DNA of 64,000 nucleotides. It comes from Pedobacter hiemivivus (lineage in GTDB: Bacteria > Bacteroidota > Bacteroidia > Sphingobacteriales > Sphingobacteriaceae). The notes under the pieces were generated by a model that searched no databases, was not told the DNA's origin, and saw nothing but the letters and a program-made list of their open reading frames with translations. The position numbers and the translations under genes are program-made. This document shows positions 48,328 through 57,288 of this stretch, piece by piece; within the stretch, counting starts at the first letter, position 1; every line of letters begins with the position of its first letter. The stretch covers positions 124,001-188,000 of the forward strand of contig NZ_SJSM01000008.1 of assembly GCF_004331685.1 (NCBI RefSeq). The letters run 5' to 3'.

Positions 48328-48348
48328 AAACTTTTAACCCTAAATGTT

Positions 48349-50598
48349 ATGCATTTTTTTTATAAGCGACTACCTACTATTTTATGGGTTTTCTCCATTG
48401 TTTTCTTTAGTTCCGTTCTAAATGCACAAACGACTATAAAAAGTAAACTTACCGGCAATGTCAATCCCTTTATTGGCTCAGCTAAACACGGCCATGTTTT
48501 TGTTGGCGCAAATGTTCCTCATGGAGCAGTACAGCTAGGCCCTTCGCAAATCATGCAAACCTGGGATAAATTTAATGGCTGGGATTGGTGCAGCGGATAC
48601 AATTATGATAGCCCTGAAATTTTGGGCTTTACACATACCCATTTAAGTGGCACCGGTATAGGTGATCTGAATGATATTTTGTTACTGCCTGCAAATGGTA
48701 AAACGCAGATAGTAAGGGCTAAATTCAATGATATGGAAAGTGGCTATGGTTCTTTCTTTTCTAAGCAAAAGGAAGTAGCCAAACCCGGTTATTATGAGGT
48801 TTACCTGGATAAGTACAAAGTAAAGGCGCAGTTAACTGCTACTGAACGCGTAGGCTTTCATCAATATACTTATGAAAAAAAGGACAATGCTCATTTGCTG
48901 GTAGACCTTGGGTTTGGCATGGGCTGGGACGAACCTGTGGAAACCTATTTCAAGCAGATCAATGCCACTACCTTTGAGGGCTATCGCTTTTCAAAAGGTT
49001 GGGCTGTAGATCAGCGTATTTATTTTGCCATTCAACTTTCTGTTCCTGTAACCAAAGCTGAACTCTACAATGTTTCAGCATTGCAGCAAGGTACACAGGC
49101 CACTGGCAAAGAGATAAAGGCAGCGTTGTTTTTTGATGCAGAAAAAAACGCACAGCTAAAAGTAAAAGTTGCGATATCGCCAGTAAGTGCAAGCAATGCG
49201 TTACTCAATTTAAAAACGGAGCTGCCAGGTTGGGATTTTAATGCGGCAGTTCAGCAAGCTGATGCCAAATGGGAAAAAGCTTTATCCAGCGTAAGAATTG
49301 AGGCCTCCCCAATTCAAAAAACAAAGTTTTATACCGCTTTATACCATACCATGATTGCGCCTTCCCTGTTTAATGACGTGAATGGAGATTACCGTGGTGC
49401 AGATAAAAAGGTTTATAAAAATGCGACCTTTAACAATTATACCACCTTTTCTTTATGGGATACTTACCGAGGCCTCAACCCGCTAATGACCATTTTACAA
49501 CCCGAACGTGTAAACGATATCGTAAACACCATGCTGGCTATCTATCAGCAGCAAGGGAAATTACCAGTATGGCACCTACATGGCAATGAAACCAATTGTA
49601 TGATCGGTTATCCGGCCGTACCGGTTATTGTCGATGCCTATTTAAAAGGGTTTAGAAATTATGATATTGAATTAGCCTACAAAGCCATTCGTCAATCAGC
49701 AATGCAAGATACCAATGGCATTCAATATATACAGAAACTGAAATTTATTCCTGCCGATGGGGAAGAGGAATCTGTTGCAAAAGCAATGGAATATGCAATT
49801 TCAGACGCTAGCATTGCTCAGATGGCTAAAGCATTAGGGAAAAAGGACGACTTCAAATATTTTACAGATAGGAGCAAGCTATACCAACAATATTTCGATA
49901 AAAGTACAGGTCATTTCCGTGGACGAATGGCAGATGACTCATGGCGAACGCCTTTCAATCCTTATAACGCAGTGCACAGGCAAAATGATTACTGCGAAGG
50001 CAATGCCTGGCAGTACACCTGGTTGGTACCTCAGGATGTGAAGGGATTAATTAACTGCTTTGGCGGTACGCAGCCTTTCCTGACCAAATTAGATTCTTTA
50101 TTTACCATTTCATCAAAGTTGGATGCAGAGACTTCCCCAGATATCTCGGGCCTGATTGGCCAGTATGCACATGGTAACGAACCCAATCATCATATTCCCT
50201 ATTTGTACAGTATGGCTGGACAACCCTGGAAAACTGCCGAAATCATTAGACAAATAGATCAGCAATTTTATACCGACAAACCGGATGGCTTATGTGGCAA
50301 CGATGATGCTGGAGAAATGAGTGCCTGGTATGTGTTTTCTGCATTAGGTTTTTACCCTGTTCACCCCACGAGCGGAGAATATGTATTTGGTTCTCCTTTG
50401 ATTGATCAGGCGACCATAAAATTGCCGGGAAATAAAACCTTCCGCATCACCGTTATGGGGAATAGCAAGGACAATCCCTATATCCGTAAAATTGAACTGA
50501 ACCATAAACCTTATACCAAATCATTTGTTACGCATCATACCATTGTAGCCGGTGGGGAAATGAAAATTTACATGGGTAATAAACCTTTAGCCTATTAA
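48349..50598 (+). CDS. GH92 alpha-mannosidase
   Basis: This protein of about 749 residues is a calcium-dependent exo-alpha-mannosidase of family GH92. After a signal peptide (LPTILWVFSIVFFSSVLNAQ) it shows VNPFIGSAKHGHVFVGANVP, PHGAVQLGPSQ, WDTYRGLNPLMTI, HGNETNCMIGYPAV, the catalytic-acid block YCEGNAWQYTWLVP (Glu near 550) and the base region GNDDAGEMSAWYVFSALGFY. GH92 enzymes remove alpha-1,2/1,3/1,6-mannose from N-glycans. The start at 48349 gives a clean signal peptide. The GH2 gene follows after eight bases. Confidence 0.95.
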   Translation: MHFFYKRLPTILWVFSIVFFSSVLNAQTTIKSKLTGNVNPFIGSAKHGHVFVGANVPHGAVQLGPSQIMQTWDKFNGWDWCSGYNYDSPEILGFTHTHLSGTGIGDLNDILLLPANGKTQIVRAKFNDMESGYGSFFSKQKEVAKPGYYEVYLDKYKVKAQLTATERVGFHQYTYEKKDNAHLLVDLGFGMGWDEPVETYFKQINATTFEGYRFSKGWAVDQRIYFAIQLSVPVTKAELYNVSALQQGTQATGKEIKAALFFDAEKNAQLKVKVAISPVSASNALLNLKTELPGWDFNAAVQQADAKWEKALSSVRIEASPIQKTKFYTALYHTMIAPSLFNDVNGDYRGADKKVYKNATFNNYTTFSLWDTYRGLNPLMTILQPERVNDIVNTMLAIYQQQGKLPVWHLHGNETNCMIGYPAVPVIVDAYLKGFRNYDIELAYKAIRQSAMQDTNGIQYIQKLKFIPADGEEESVAKAMEYAISDASIAQMAKALGKKDDFKYFTDRSKLYQQYFDKSTGHFRGRMADDSWRTPFNPYNAVHRQNDYCEGNAWQYTWLVPQDVKGLINCFGGTQPFLTKLDSLFTISSKLDAETSPDISGLIGQYAHGNEPNHHIPYLYSMAGQPWKTAEIIRQIDQQFYTDKPDGLCGNDDAGEMSAWYVFSALGFYPVHPTSGEYVFGSPLIDQATIKLPGNKTFRITVMGNSKDNPYIRKIELNHKPYTKSFVTHHTIVAGGEMKIYMGNKPLAY

Positions 50599-50606
50599 TA
50601 AATACT

Positions 50607-53225
50607 ATGAAAAAAATACTGTTCTTAGTTTATTGCGTATTTACTTTTTCAACTTTGTCGGCGCAGCAGCGGTACGAGTTAACTGATGGATGGCGCTGTG
50701 CAAATATTAAAGAAGTACAGGTTGGCGGCAGTCAAATCTCTACAGTAGGATATTCTTTAAACAATTGGATGCCAGCAACAGTTCCCGGAACAGTACTGAC
50801 TACCTTACTGAACAATAAAAAAGTTCCCGATCCTTTTTATGGGATGAATAACCTGCAGATCAAAGATGTGTATGATACCGGCAATGCTTATTATACCTAC
50901 TGGTTTGTAAAATCTTTTACCCAAACTGCTGTGGGTGATGAACAAATTTGGTTAAAACTAAGAGGCGTAAATTACAAATGTGAAGTTTTCTTGAATGGCA
51001 AAAAGGTAAATGCTATCACACATGAAGGAATGCACCTTCGCCAGCAATACAACATTACCAAGCTTTTGGCCGCAAATGGAGAGAACAGACTGGCCATATT
51101 GGTTTATCCACCAGATTTCCCCGGTGCACCAAACGGTGGGCAGGGAGGTGATGGTACCATCGCTAAAGGTTTAACTACCGCCTATACTGCGGGTTGGGAT
51201 TGGATTCAGCCTGTTCGTGACCGCAATACAGGAATCTGGGATAAAGTCTTCATCGAAAAAACTAAAGGTATAAACCTTGAAAATCCGCATGTGGTGACCC
51301 TGGTGCCAGGCATCCGTTTACCAGAAGGTATCCAACAGCCTGCCATGATCCGTACTTCATGCGAAATAGAAAATCCTTTAAACCGGACCGTTAGCGGATT
51401 CATCCAATACACCCTGGATGGTAAGGTTATTAAAACAGCTGTAGCTTTAAAATCGGGAGAAAAGAAAACCGTAAAGCTGCCTGATTTCGAATTGAAAAAT
51501 CCGAAGCTCTGGTGGCCAAGTGGCTATGGTAAACAACCATTGTACAAAATCAGTTTTAGCTTTGTTGATGCTGCGGGCAAAACCGCAGACCTGGAAAATG
51601 TTCAGTTTGGGGTTAGAGAAATCTCTACCCGCTGGAACGAACAAACCCGTAGTAGGGAAAACCTGGTAAACGGACAAAAGATATTTATAAAAGGCGGCAA
51701 CTGGATCATCTCTGATGCGATGCTCCGCTTTTCTAATGAACGTTATGATGCCGAGGTGCGGTTCCATAGGGATATGAACCTTAACCTGATTCGGATCTGG
51801 GGTGGTGCAATTATCGAAAGACCGGAGTTTTATGAGGCTTGTGATAAATATGGTATGTTGGTGTTTCAGGATTTCTGGTTCAGTGGCGATTGCAATGGCA
51901 AATGGCAGGATCCTTTGAAAAAGGACGACCAGTGGATCCGCAGGCAATACCCAGATGATCATGGGCTGGTATTGACCGCTGCTGCTGATCAGATCAAGAT
52001 GATCCGGAACCATGCTTCCCTGGCCTTTTGGTGCGGTGGCAATGAAATTACCCCGCCGGATGATATTCTGCTCCCACTGAAGGAGAGGATTCTTCCTGAA
52101 CTAGATGGCACACGTTATTTCTTTGATTATTCCAATACCAACGACATGTCCTACAATTCCATTGGTGGAAATGGCGATGGGCCATATAACATCCAGGACC
52201 CTAAAACTTTTTGGTCTTACAAAACTTATCCTTACAATTCTGAGGTCGGCTCAGTAGGCGTTGGCGACTATGCTTCATTGGAGCGCTTTATTCCGAAGCA
52301 AAATATGATTGCACCGCAAAACGGGCAGGAGCCAGATTCGGTATGGGCTTACCACAAATATATTCCCTACGATCATCACATTGATCCTTACGGGAAAGCG
52401 AAAGATGCGAGAGATTTTGCGATGAAAGCGCAGCTGGTAAATTATGACCAATACCGCGCATTGATGGAAGGTTTTTCGGCCCACATGTGGGATTGGTATA
52501 CTGGAACGATCATCTGGAAAACCCAAAACCCATGGACATCTATGCGTGGACAGATGTACGATTATTACCTGGATGTAAATGCCTGTTTATACGGTACCCG
52601 GAAAGGTGCGGAACCCCTGCACATTATGATGAACCCATTGGATAGTATGCTTACTGTAGTCAATAATGGTTTTGCTACACAGCGTAACATCATGGTGCAG
52701 GCCAGTATATATGACCTGGACGGGAAACTACAGGATCAGGTGCAGGCATTTGCCGAAATCGCACCTTCGACAGTACAGCGTATGTTTCCGATCCAGACGC
52801 AGTTAAAGAAAATGAAGGGCAAGGATGGTGCTTTTGTGTTATTGAAATTGCTAAATCCCCAGCAACAGGTATTGAGCGAAAATTTCTACTGGCTGCCGGG
52901 GTCGGACGGAAAGTATACCGGCCTGCAGCAGATGAAATCGGCTGAATTAAAAGTTACAGCTACGAAGACAACAAAAGGGGAAATTGAAGTCAGGTTAAAA
53001 AATGATGCAACCAACACCCTGGCCTTTTTTAATCGGGTGGCCCTGGTCAACACCACAACAGGCGAACGGATTCTTCCTGCTTTCTATTCCGATAATTATT
53101 TCAGTGTATTGCCTGGCGAAGAAAAAATGATAGTTGTGGGGGCTTCTGAACAAGGAAACACGTCTTTAAGTGTAGCGGTTTATGGCTGGAATGTTAAAAG
53201 GCAGCTGTTCCCAATAAAAAAATAA
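50607..53225 (+). CDS. GH2 beta-mannosidase / Man-GlcNAc beta-mannosidase-like enzyme
   Basis: This 872-residue GH2 protein has a signal peptide (ILFLVYCVFTFSTLSAQQ), a jelly-roll sugar-binding domain (LRGVNYKCEVFLNGKKV), the block GWDWIQPVRDRNTGIWDKV, an Ig-like domain, and a TIM barrel with acid/base Glu480 in FWCGGNEITPPDD and nucleophile Glu546 in YNSEVGSVG. The RDRNTGIWD block and the CGGNE motif place it in the endo-beta-mannosidase/exo-glucosaminidase branch rather than beta-galactosidases. Beside GH18 and GH92 the likely substrate is the core Man-beta-1,4-GlcNAc of N-glycans. Confidence 0.88.
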   Translation: MKKILFLVYCVFTFSTLSAQQRYELTDGWRCANIKEVQVGGSQISTVGYSLNNWMPATVPGTVLTTLLNNKKVPDPFYGMNNLQIKDVYDTGNAYYTYWFVKSFTQTAVGDEQIWLKLRGVNYKCEVFLNGKKVNAITHEGMHLRQQYNITKLLAANGENRLAILVYPPDFPGAPNGGQGGDGTIAKGLTTAYTAGWDWIQPVRDRNTGIWDKVFIEKTKGINLENPHVVTLVPGIRLPEGIQQPAMIRTSCEIENPLNRTVSGFIQYTLDGKVIKTAVALKSGEKKTVKLPDFELKNPKLWWPSGYGKQPLYKISFSFVDAAGKTADLENVQFGVREISTRWNEQTRSRENLVNGQKIFIKGGNWIISDAMLRFSNERYDAEVRFHRDMNLNLIRIWGGAIIERPEFYEACDKYGMLVFQDFWFSGDCNGKWQDPLKKDDQWIRRQYPDDHGLVLTAAADQIKMIRNHASLAFWCGGNEITPPDDILLPLKERILPELDGTRYFFDYSNTNDMSYNSIGGNGDGPYNIQDPKTFWSYKTYPYNSEVGSVGVGDYASLERFIPKQNMIAPQNGQEPDSVWAYHKYIPYDHHIDPYGKAKDARDFAMKAQLVNYDQYRALMEGFSAHMWDWYTGTIIWKTQNPWTSMRGQMYDYYLDVNACLYGTRKGAEPLHIMMNPLDSMLTVVNNGFATQRNIMVQASIYDLDGKLQDQVQAFAEIAPSTVQRMFPIQTQLKKMKGKDGAFVLLKLLNPQQQVLSENFYWLPGSDGKYTGLQQMKSAELKVTATKTTKGEIEVRLKNDATNTLAFFNRVALVNTTTGERILPAFYSDNYFSVLPGEEKMIVVGASEQGNTSLSVAVYGWNVKRQLFPIKK

Positions 53226-53304
53226 CCCGGTTAAAATAGCTATAGCTAGAACCACAATGGATAAATAAAATATTTATATATTCGACAACCAAAACTATAA
53301 ACGA

Positions 53305-54732
53305 ATGCAGACTGCTGATCAAAAAGAAAATTCCCCTGTAGGGCAAAATTATACTACACCTCTGGTTTCCCTTACTTTCCTTTTTTTTATGTGGGGATTT
53401 ATCACCTGCATGAACGATATCCTGATCCCTCACTTGAAGGGACTGTTTGTCTTGAATTACCTGGAAGCCATGCTGGTTCAGTTTTGCTTTTTTGGGGCCT
53501 ATTTCATTGGCTCATTGGTGTATTTCCTGATCTCCCATTTTAAAGGGGATCCTATTAATAAAATCGGGTATAAAAATGGTTTATTGCTAGGCTTAGTGGT
53601 TTCGGCGCTGGGCTGTCTGATGTTCTATCCGGCGGCAACGCTGTCTGTGTATGGTTTATTCCTGGCCGCATTTTTTATTTTAGGACTGGGTTTTACCTTA
53701 CTACAGATTACGGCAAATCCTTATGTTTCCTTATTGGGAAAAGAAAGCACCGCATCCGGCAGACTCAACCTGGTACAAGCCTTTAACTCGTTTGGTACCA
53801 CCATCGCTCCAATTTTTGGTGGTTATCTGATCTTTCATTTTTTCGCCACAAATGGGCATCTTTCTGCTGGCGCTACTAAAATGCCTTACCTTATATTTTC
53901 GGGCATATTCGTGTTACTAACCCTTTTCATTTATAAAGTAAAGTTACCTGATTTTAAAAGTGATCACTCGGCGCTGGATGGTCTGGGGGCACTACGATTC
54001 CCGCAGTTAAAAGGTGGGATTTTTGCTATTTTCTTTTATGTAGGTGCCGAAGTAACCATTGGTAGTTTCATGATCAGTTTCCTGGAACATGGCGATATCA
54101 TGGGATTAAAAGAAACGGTAGCTAAAAATTATCTGTCTCTATACTGGGGCGGTGCCATGATTGGCAGATTTTTAGGGGCCATCAGCATGAATGATGTGCT
54201 GAGTAACAGTAAAAAAATGTTGTACATGGTATTGGTTTGTGTAGGTCTATTTGTATTGCTTTACACGATTGTAGATCTTGATTTTGCACAGATGCAGTGG
54301 TTCATCATCTTTATTGTCATTAACCTTGTAGGCTTCAGCATCGGCAAATCTGCTCCAGCTTTGATGCTTGCCATTTTTGCGGTAATTAATATTGCACTAC
54401 TACTCATTACGGTATTTACAGGAGGTGCGCTTTCTATGTGGTGTCTTTTGGGGATAGGCCTTTTCAACTCGATTATGTGGTCTAATATCTTTACCCTTTC
54501 TATTTCAGGACTGGGCGAATATAAAAGTCAGGGTTCTTCTCTGTTGGTGATGGCCATACTGGGCGGAGCCGTAATTCCATTGATACAAGGTAGTTTGGCC
54601 GATGCGATTGGTATTCAGAATTCCTTCCTGTTACCTGCCGTATGTTACTTGTATGTAGCCTGGTTCGGTATGTTCTGCTTCAAGAAATTCAAATCTACCA
54701 TATTAGAAAAGCCAGCAAGGTCAGGTCATTGA
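53305..54732 (+). CDS. FucP-like sugar MFS transporter of the first polysaccharide locus
   Basis: This 475-residue protein has about twelve membrane helices and the FucP-family start FLFFMWGFITCMNDILIPHL, then LLQITANPYVSLLG and SIMWSNIFTLSISGLGEYK. It should import a monosaccharide, here probably mannose released by GH92, across the inner membrane. It is the last gene of the locus, 79 bases after GH2, and is followed by a strong terminator. A 12-base palindrome lies in the gap before it. Confidence 0.9.
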   Translation: MQTADQKENSPVGQNYTTPLVSLTFLFFMWGFITCMNDILIPHLKGLFVLNYLEAMLVQFCFFGAYFIGSLVYFLISHFKGDPINKIGYKNGLLLGLVVSALGCLMFYPAATLSVYGLFLAAFFILGLGFTLLQITANPYVSLLGKESTASGRLNLVQAFNSFGTTIAPIFGGYLIFHFFATNGHLSAGATKMPYLIFSGIFVLLTLFIYKVKLPDFKSDHSALDGLGALRFPQLKGGIFAIFFYVGAEVTIGSFMISFLEHGDIMGLKETVAKNYLSLYWGGAMIGRFLGAISMNDVLSNSKKMLYMVLVCVGLFVLLYTIVDLDFAQMQWFIIFIVINLVGFSIGKSAPALMLAIFAVINIALLLITVFTGGALSMWCLLGIGLFNSIMWSNIFTLSISGLGEYKSQGSSLLVMAILGGAVIPLIQGSLADAIGIQNSFLLPAVCYLYVAWFGMFCFKKFKSTILEKPARSGH

Positions 54733-54766
54733 TAAAAATACAGTGATTTGTCTAGAGGCATATGAT

Positions 54767-54806
54767 TTGGGTTATGGAGCTAAAAAGCTACATAACCCAA
54801 TTTTTT
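54767..54806 (+). terminator. Strong terminator at the end of the first polysaccharide locus
   Basis: TTGGGTTATG pairs exactly with CATAACCCAA, with an inner AGCT/AGCT pair and a T6 run. It marks the end of the locus. Confidence 0.93.
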
Positions 54807-54878
54807 GTATAAATTGACCGCTATGGGCAGGGGTCACAAATGGCCATAGCACATAGTACAATCAGAAATCAACAATAG

Positions 54879-56735
54879 ATGATAAAATTTGTCCGGGTAT
54901 TTTTCTTTATTACCATTACGTTTTTGGGATTCATGCTTTCTTTCTGTAATGCACAGCAGACTGTTAAAATTGATGATCAAGTACCACATCATATATTTGG
55001 GTATGGGGAGATTGAGCAATTCGAAGATACGAGTGGTACTTTGAAATTTGAAGACATCCTAAAAGGAAGAACAGATATTCACTTCGCAAAAAGTAAGGTT
55101 TATACCCCCAAAAGTCCTAATCCTAAATCTGCTTATTGGTTTAAAATAAGAATTGCGTTTGTTCCACAATCAAAAGAACATTGGGTGCTTGAATTTTTTG
55201 ATCAGACCATTGATGACATCAATTTGTATGCGCCCGAGGGAAACAATACCTACAAGAAATACACATTTGGTGCGCAGTACAATTTTAGCCTAAGAGAATA
55301 TGCCCATAAGAACTTTTTATTCAATCTGGACAATTCCAACGCAAGGGAAGAAACCTATTACATAAGGGTAAAATCTTCGCAAACGGCCAGCGTGATTGTC
55401 GTACTCAGAAACCTTCGCTGGATTGTTCATTACGCGACTGAGGAATATCTTTTTTTCGGTGTCTTTTATGGAATGATAGTAGTGTTTAGCTTTTATAACC
55501 TTTTGATGTTTTTGGCCGTTCGGCAAAAGCAATACCTATATTATGTAGCGTACAACCTTAGTATTGGTTTGTATGAAATGTGTGTTGATGGAGTTGCATT
55601 TCAGTATTTATGGCCCAATCATCCTGAATGGAACCAATATGCTTACGGTGTGTTTTTGTATTCCAGCAGTATATTTGGCTTGCTTTTTACCCTGAATTTT
55701 TTGTACGTAAAAAGCAAGGCCCCCCGACTTTACTGGAGTATAATTGCGGTTATCGTTCTTCGAACGGTCTTTTTTATCTGCTGCCTGTTCGATCGTCATT
55801 TGTTTACTTATAAAATGATTGAAGTGATTCCTCTGGCCCTTGCTCTAGGCTCAGGGATCTATATCTGGAAAAGAGGGTATAAGCCGGGCCGTTTTTTTGT
55901 GGTAGGCTATTCATTTCTATTTCTTGGACTGGTTATTAAAGCATTGGTACTTTTAAATGTGCCTTGGCTTCCTTATGGGCCGATCACTCATTATAGCTTA
56001 AGCTTCTGCTTTGTCGTTGAAATGATTTTGGTTTCCTTTGCTATTGGCGATAGCGTTCGGGGGCTAAGAAAAAAGAAGGATAAAGCACAGCGGAGAATGA
56101 TTCAACAGTTGCAGATCAATGAAAGATTGAAAGATACATTGAATAAAGAGCTCACTGTATTGGTTGATGAACGAACAAAAGAGGTGAGTGATAAAGCCGC
56201 CACTATCGAGAAGCAGAATGAAGAAATCTCGCTGATGAATGCAATGCTGGAAAAGGACAACCAGGAGCTGCATTTGAATATTGAAAAGGTAACGCGTGCA
56301 CGTGTAATGTCAGATGAAGTTGATTTTGCTGAGTTCAGTAAAATATATCCAGACAGGGAGACCTGCTTTAAATACCTGTCCGAATTAAAGTGGGCAAACG
56401 GCTATGCCTGTAGGAAGTGCCAGAATACACAATATCTTTCAGGTTTTTTACCTTTTAGCCGCAGATGTACAAAATGTGGATACGACGAGTCTGTTATTGC
56501 TTATACCATTTTTCAGAACAGTAGGATTCCAATCAATAAAGCCTTCTACATGCTTTTTCTTGTTTACTCTACCAAAGGTAAAATATCCTCTCATAAACTG
56601 TCCCAGTTACTCTTGATCCGGCAAGGAACCTGCTGGGCATACAACAGTAAAATGCAAAAGATACTGGAAGAAAGAAAAAAAGAGTTGAAAAATGCGGGCG
56701 AAGGGGGATGGAGTAAGCTAATTTTTGAGTCTTAA
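54879..56735 (+). CDS. 7TM-DISM receptor fused to an IS1595-type transposase zinc-ribbon domain
   Basis: This 618-residue membrane receptor has a signal peptide (residues 1-25), an extracellular 7TMR-DISMED2-like beta domain (about 45-180, SAYWFKIRIAFVPQ), seven membrane helices (about 185-392), a coiled coil (about 393-472, EKQNEEISLMNAMLEKDNQE) and a C-terminal zinc ribbon with Cys511, Cys514, Cys530 and Cys533. The block before and after (FSKIYPDRETCFKYLSELKW, YTIFQNSRIPINKAFYMLFL) follows the N-terminal region of IS1595/ISXO2 transposases through the helical part. The DDE catalytic domain is absent. It probably senses a ligand outside and binds DNA or RNA inside. It lies between two polysaccharide loci, the second of which lacks sigma/anti-sigma genes. 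Domain identities rest on residue patterns only. Confidence 0.8.
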   Translation: MIKFVRVFFFITITFLGFMLSFCNAQQTVKIDDQVPHHIFGYGEIEQFEDTSGTLKFEDILKGRTDIHFAKSKVYTPKSPNPKSAYWFKIRIAFVPQSKEHWVLEFFDQTIDDINLYAPEGNNTYKKYTFGAQYNFSLREYAHKNFLFNLDNSNAREETYYIRVKSSQTASVIVVLRNLRWIVHYATEEYLFFGVFYGMIVVFSFYNLLMFLAVRQKQYLYYVAYNLSIGLYEMCVDGVAFQYLWPNHPEWNQYAYGVFLYSSSIFGLLFTLNFLYVKSKAPRLYWSIIAVIVLRTVFFICCLFDRHLFTYKMIEVIPLALALGSGIYIWKRGYKPGRFFVVGYSFLFLGLVIKALVLLNVPWLPYGPITHYSLSFCFVVEMILVSFAIGDSVRGLRKKKDKAQRRMIQQLQINERLKDTLNKELTVLVDERTKEVSDKAATIEKQNEEISLMNAMLEKDNQELHLNIEKVTRARVMSDEVDFAEFSKIYPDRETCFKYLSELKWANGYACRKCQNTQYLSGFLPFSRRCTKCGYDESVIAYTIFQNSRIPINKAFYMLFLVYSTKGKISSHKLSQLLLIRQGTCWAYNSKMQKILEERKKELKNAGEGGWSKLIFES

Positions 56736-56933
56736 GTAATGAAATCGCCTCTTAGTTGACTGTTAATAGCATTTTTTTTACTTTTTTTTAATGTTTTTTT
56801 AGCGTATCGTCACAAAAGGGCGAATACATGTTAAAGCCATCATGATTAAAGAAAATCCCTATTCATGCTTGTAAATGAAGTGTATTGCTTTTTATTTAAG
56901 TTATTATTTATCAATGTGTTATGATTTATTTTT

Positions 56934-56965
56934 CTTGCACTTGTCATATGATTGGAATAGCTTTA
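56934..56965 (+). promoter_or_regulatory. Candidate promoter of the second polysaccharide locus
   Basis: CTTG at 56934-56937 and TAGCTTTA at 56958-56965 are 20 bases apart, resembling the TTTG/TAnnTTTG promoter with one mismatch in each box. Transcription would begin near 56972. Confidence 0.35.
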
Positions 56966-56997
56966 CGTTATTAAACCTCATTCTAACCAAATAAACG

Positions 56998-57093
56998 ATG
57001 AAAAGAATTACTGCTCCTGTGAATCGACAGACCTGTCGTGTTCAATTTCTACAAAACAATTTATTACCACAATTAACAATCGGAACTGCCTAA
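56998..57093 (+). other. Possible 31-codon leader ORF
   Basis: A frame from ATG 56998 to TAA 57093 encodes MKRITAPVNRQTCRVQFLQN and 11 more residues. It has no recognised domain. It could be a leader peptide of the second locus or a chance frame; the inverted repeat lies inside it. Confidence 0.2.
57025..57038. repeat. Perfect inverted repeat, operator candidate
   Basis: CGACAG-AC-CTGTCG is a perfect 6-2-6 inverted repeat. It is G/C-rich within an A/T-rich leader, upstream of susC. It might be an operator or RNA hairpin. Confidence 0.45.
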
Positions 57094-57142
57094 AACTTTC
57101 CGCTTTTGCTAACTAACCAATTGTAAACCTAAACCAAACCAC

Positions 57143-57172
57143 ATGAACAAACTTAGACTCACACTTCCTTAA
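57143..57172 (+). other. Short leader ORF before the second susC
   Basis: A nine-codon frame (MNKLRLTLP) lies 146 bases before the SusC start. Its upstream bases resemble those of the mini-ORF at 37728 before the first susC. Confidence 0.3.
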
Positions 57173-57193
57173 CCACAGGCAATTTATCGTATT

Positions 57194-57235
57194 TCCATTT
57201 TAACTAAGGCAGATTCCTAAAATCTGTCAGTGGAA
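57194..57235 (+). promoter_or_regulatory. Leader hairpin before the second susC
   Basis: An inner stem GGCAGATT/AATCTGTC (one G-T pair) with a five-base loop sits within an outer TTCCA/TGGAA stem. It falls between the mini-ORF and susC. It has no T tract, so it is not a terminator. Confidence 0.35.
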
Positions 57236-57288
57236 TCCTATGGCCTAAAATTTAATTAACAATACCTAAACCATTACAAATATGTATT

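Larger units (their letters stand above)
56736..57288 (+). promoter_or_regulatory. Leader and control region of the second polysaccharide locus
   Basis: This 553-base gap holds no gene of normal size. It contains a promoter candidate at 56934-56965, a 31-codon frame at 56998-57093, an inverted repeat at 57025-57038, a nine-codon frame at 57143-57172 and a hairpin at 57194-57235. Bases 56736-56930 are very A/T-rich with T runs and no recognisable element. The second susC leader would be about 315 bases long. Confidence 0.55.

Noticed and set aside
48301-48348. Longer GH92 start at 48301
   Set aside because: The extra 16 codons lie within a hairpin and precede a clean signal peptide that begins at the ATG at 48349.
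53237-53248. Palindrome TAGCTATAGCTA before the MFS gene
   Set aside because: It is short and A/T-rich, has no second copy, and may arise by chance; noted but not called an operator.
54879-56735. Insertion sequence of the IS1595/ISXO2 family
   Set aside because: Only the zinc-ribbon and helical part of a transposase is present; no DDE domain, no terminal inverted repeats or target duplication were seen, and the frame is continuous with the receptor.
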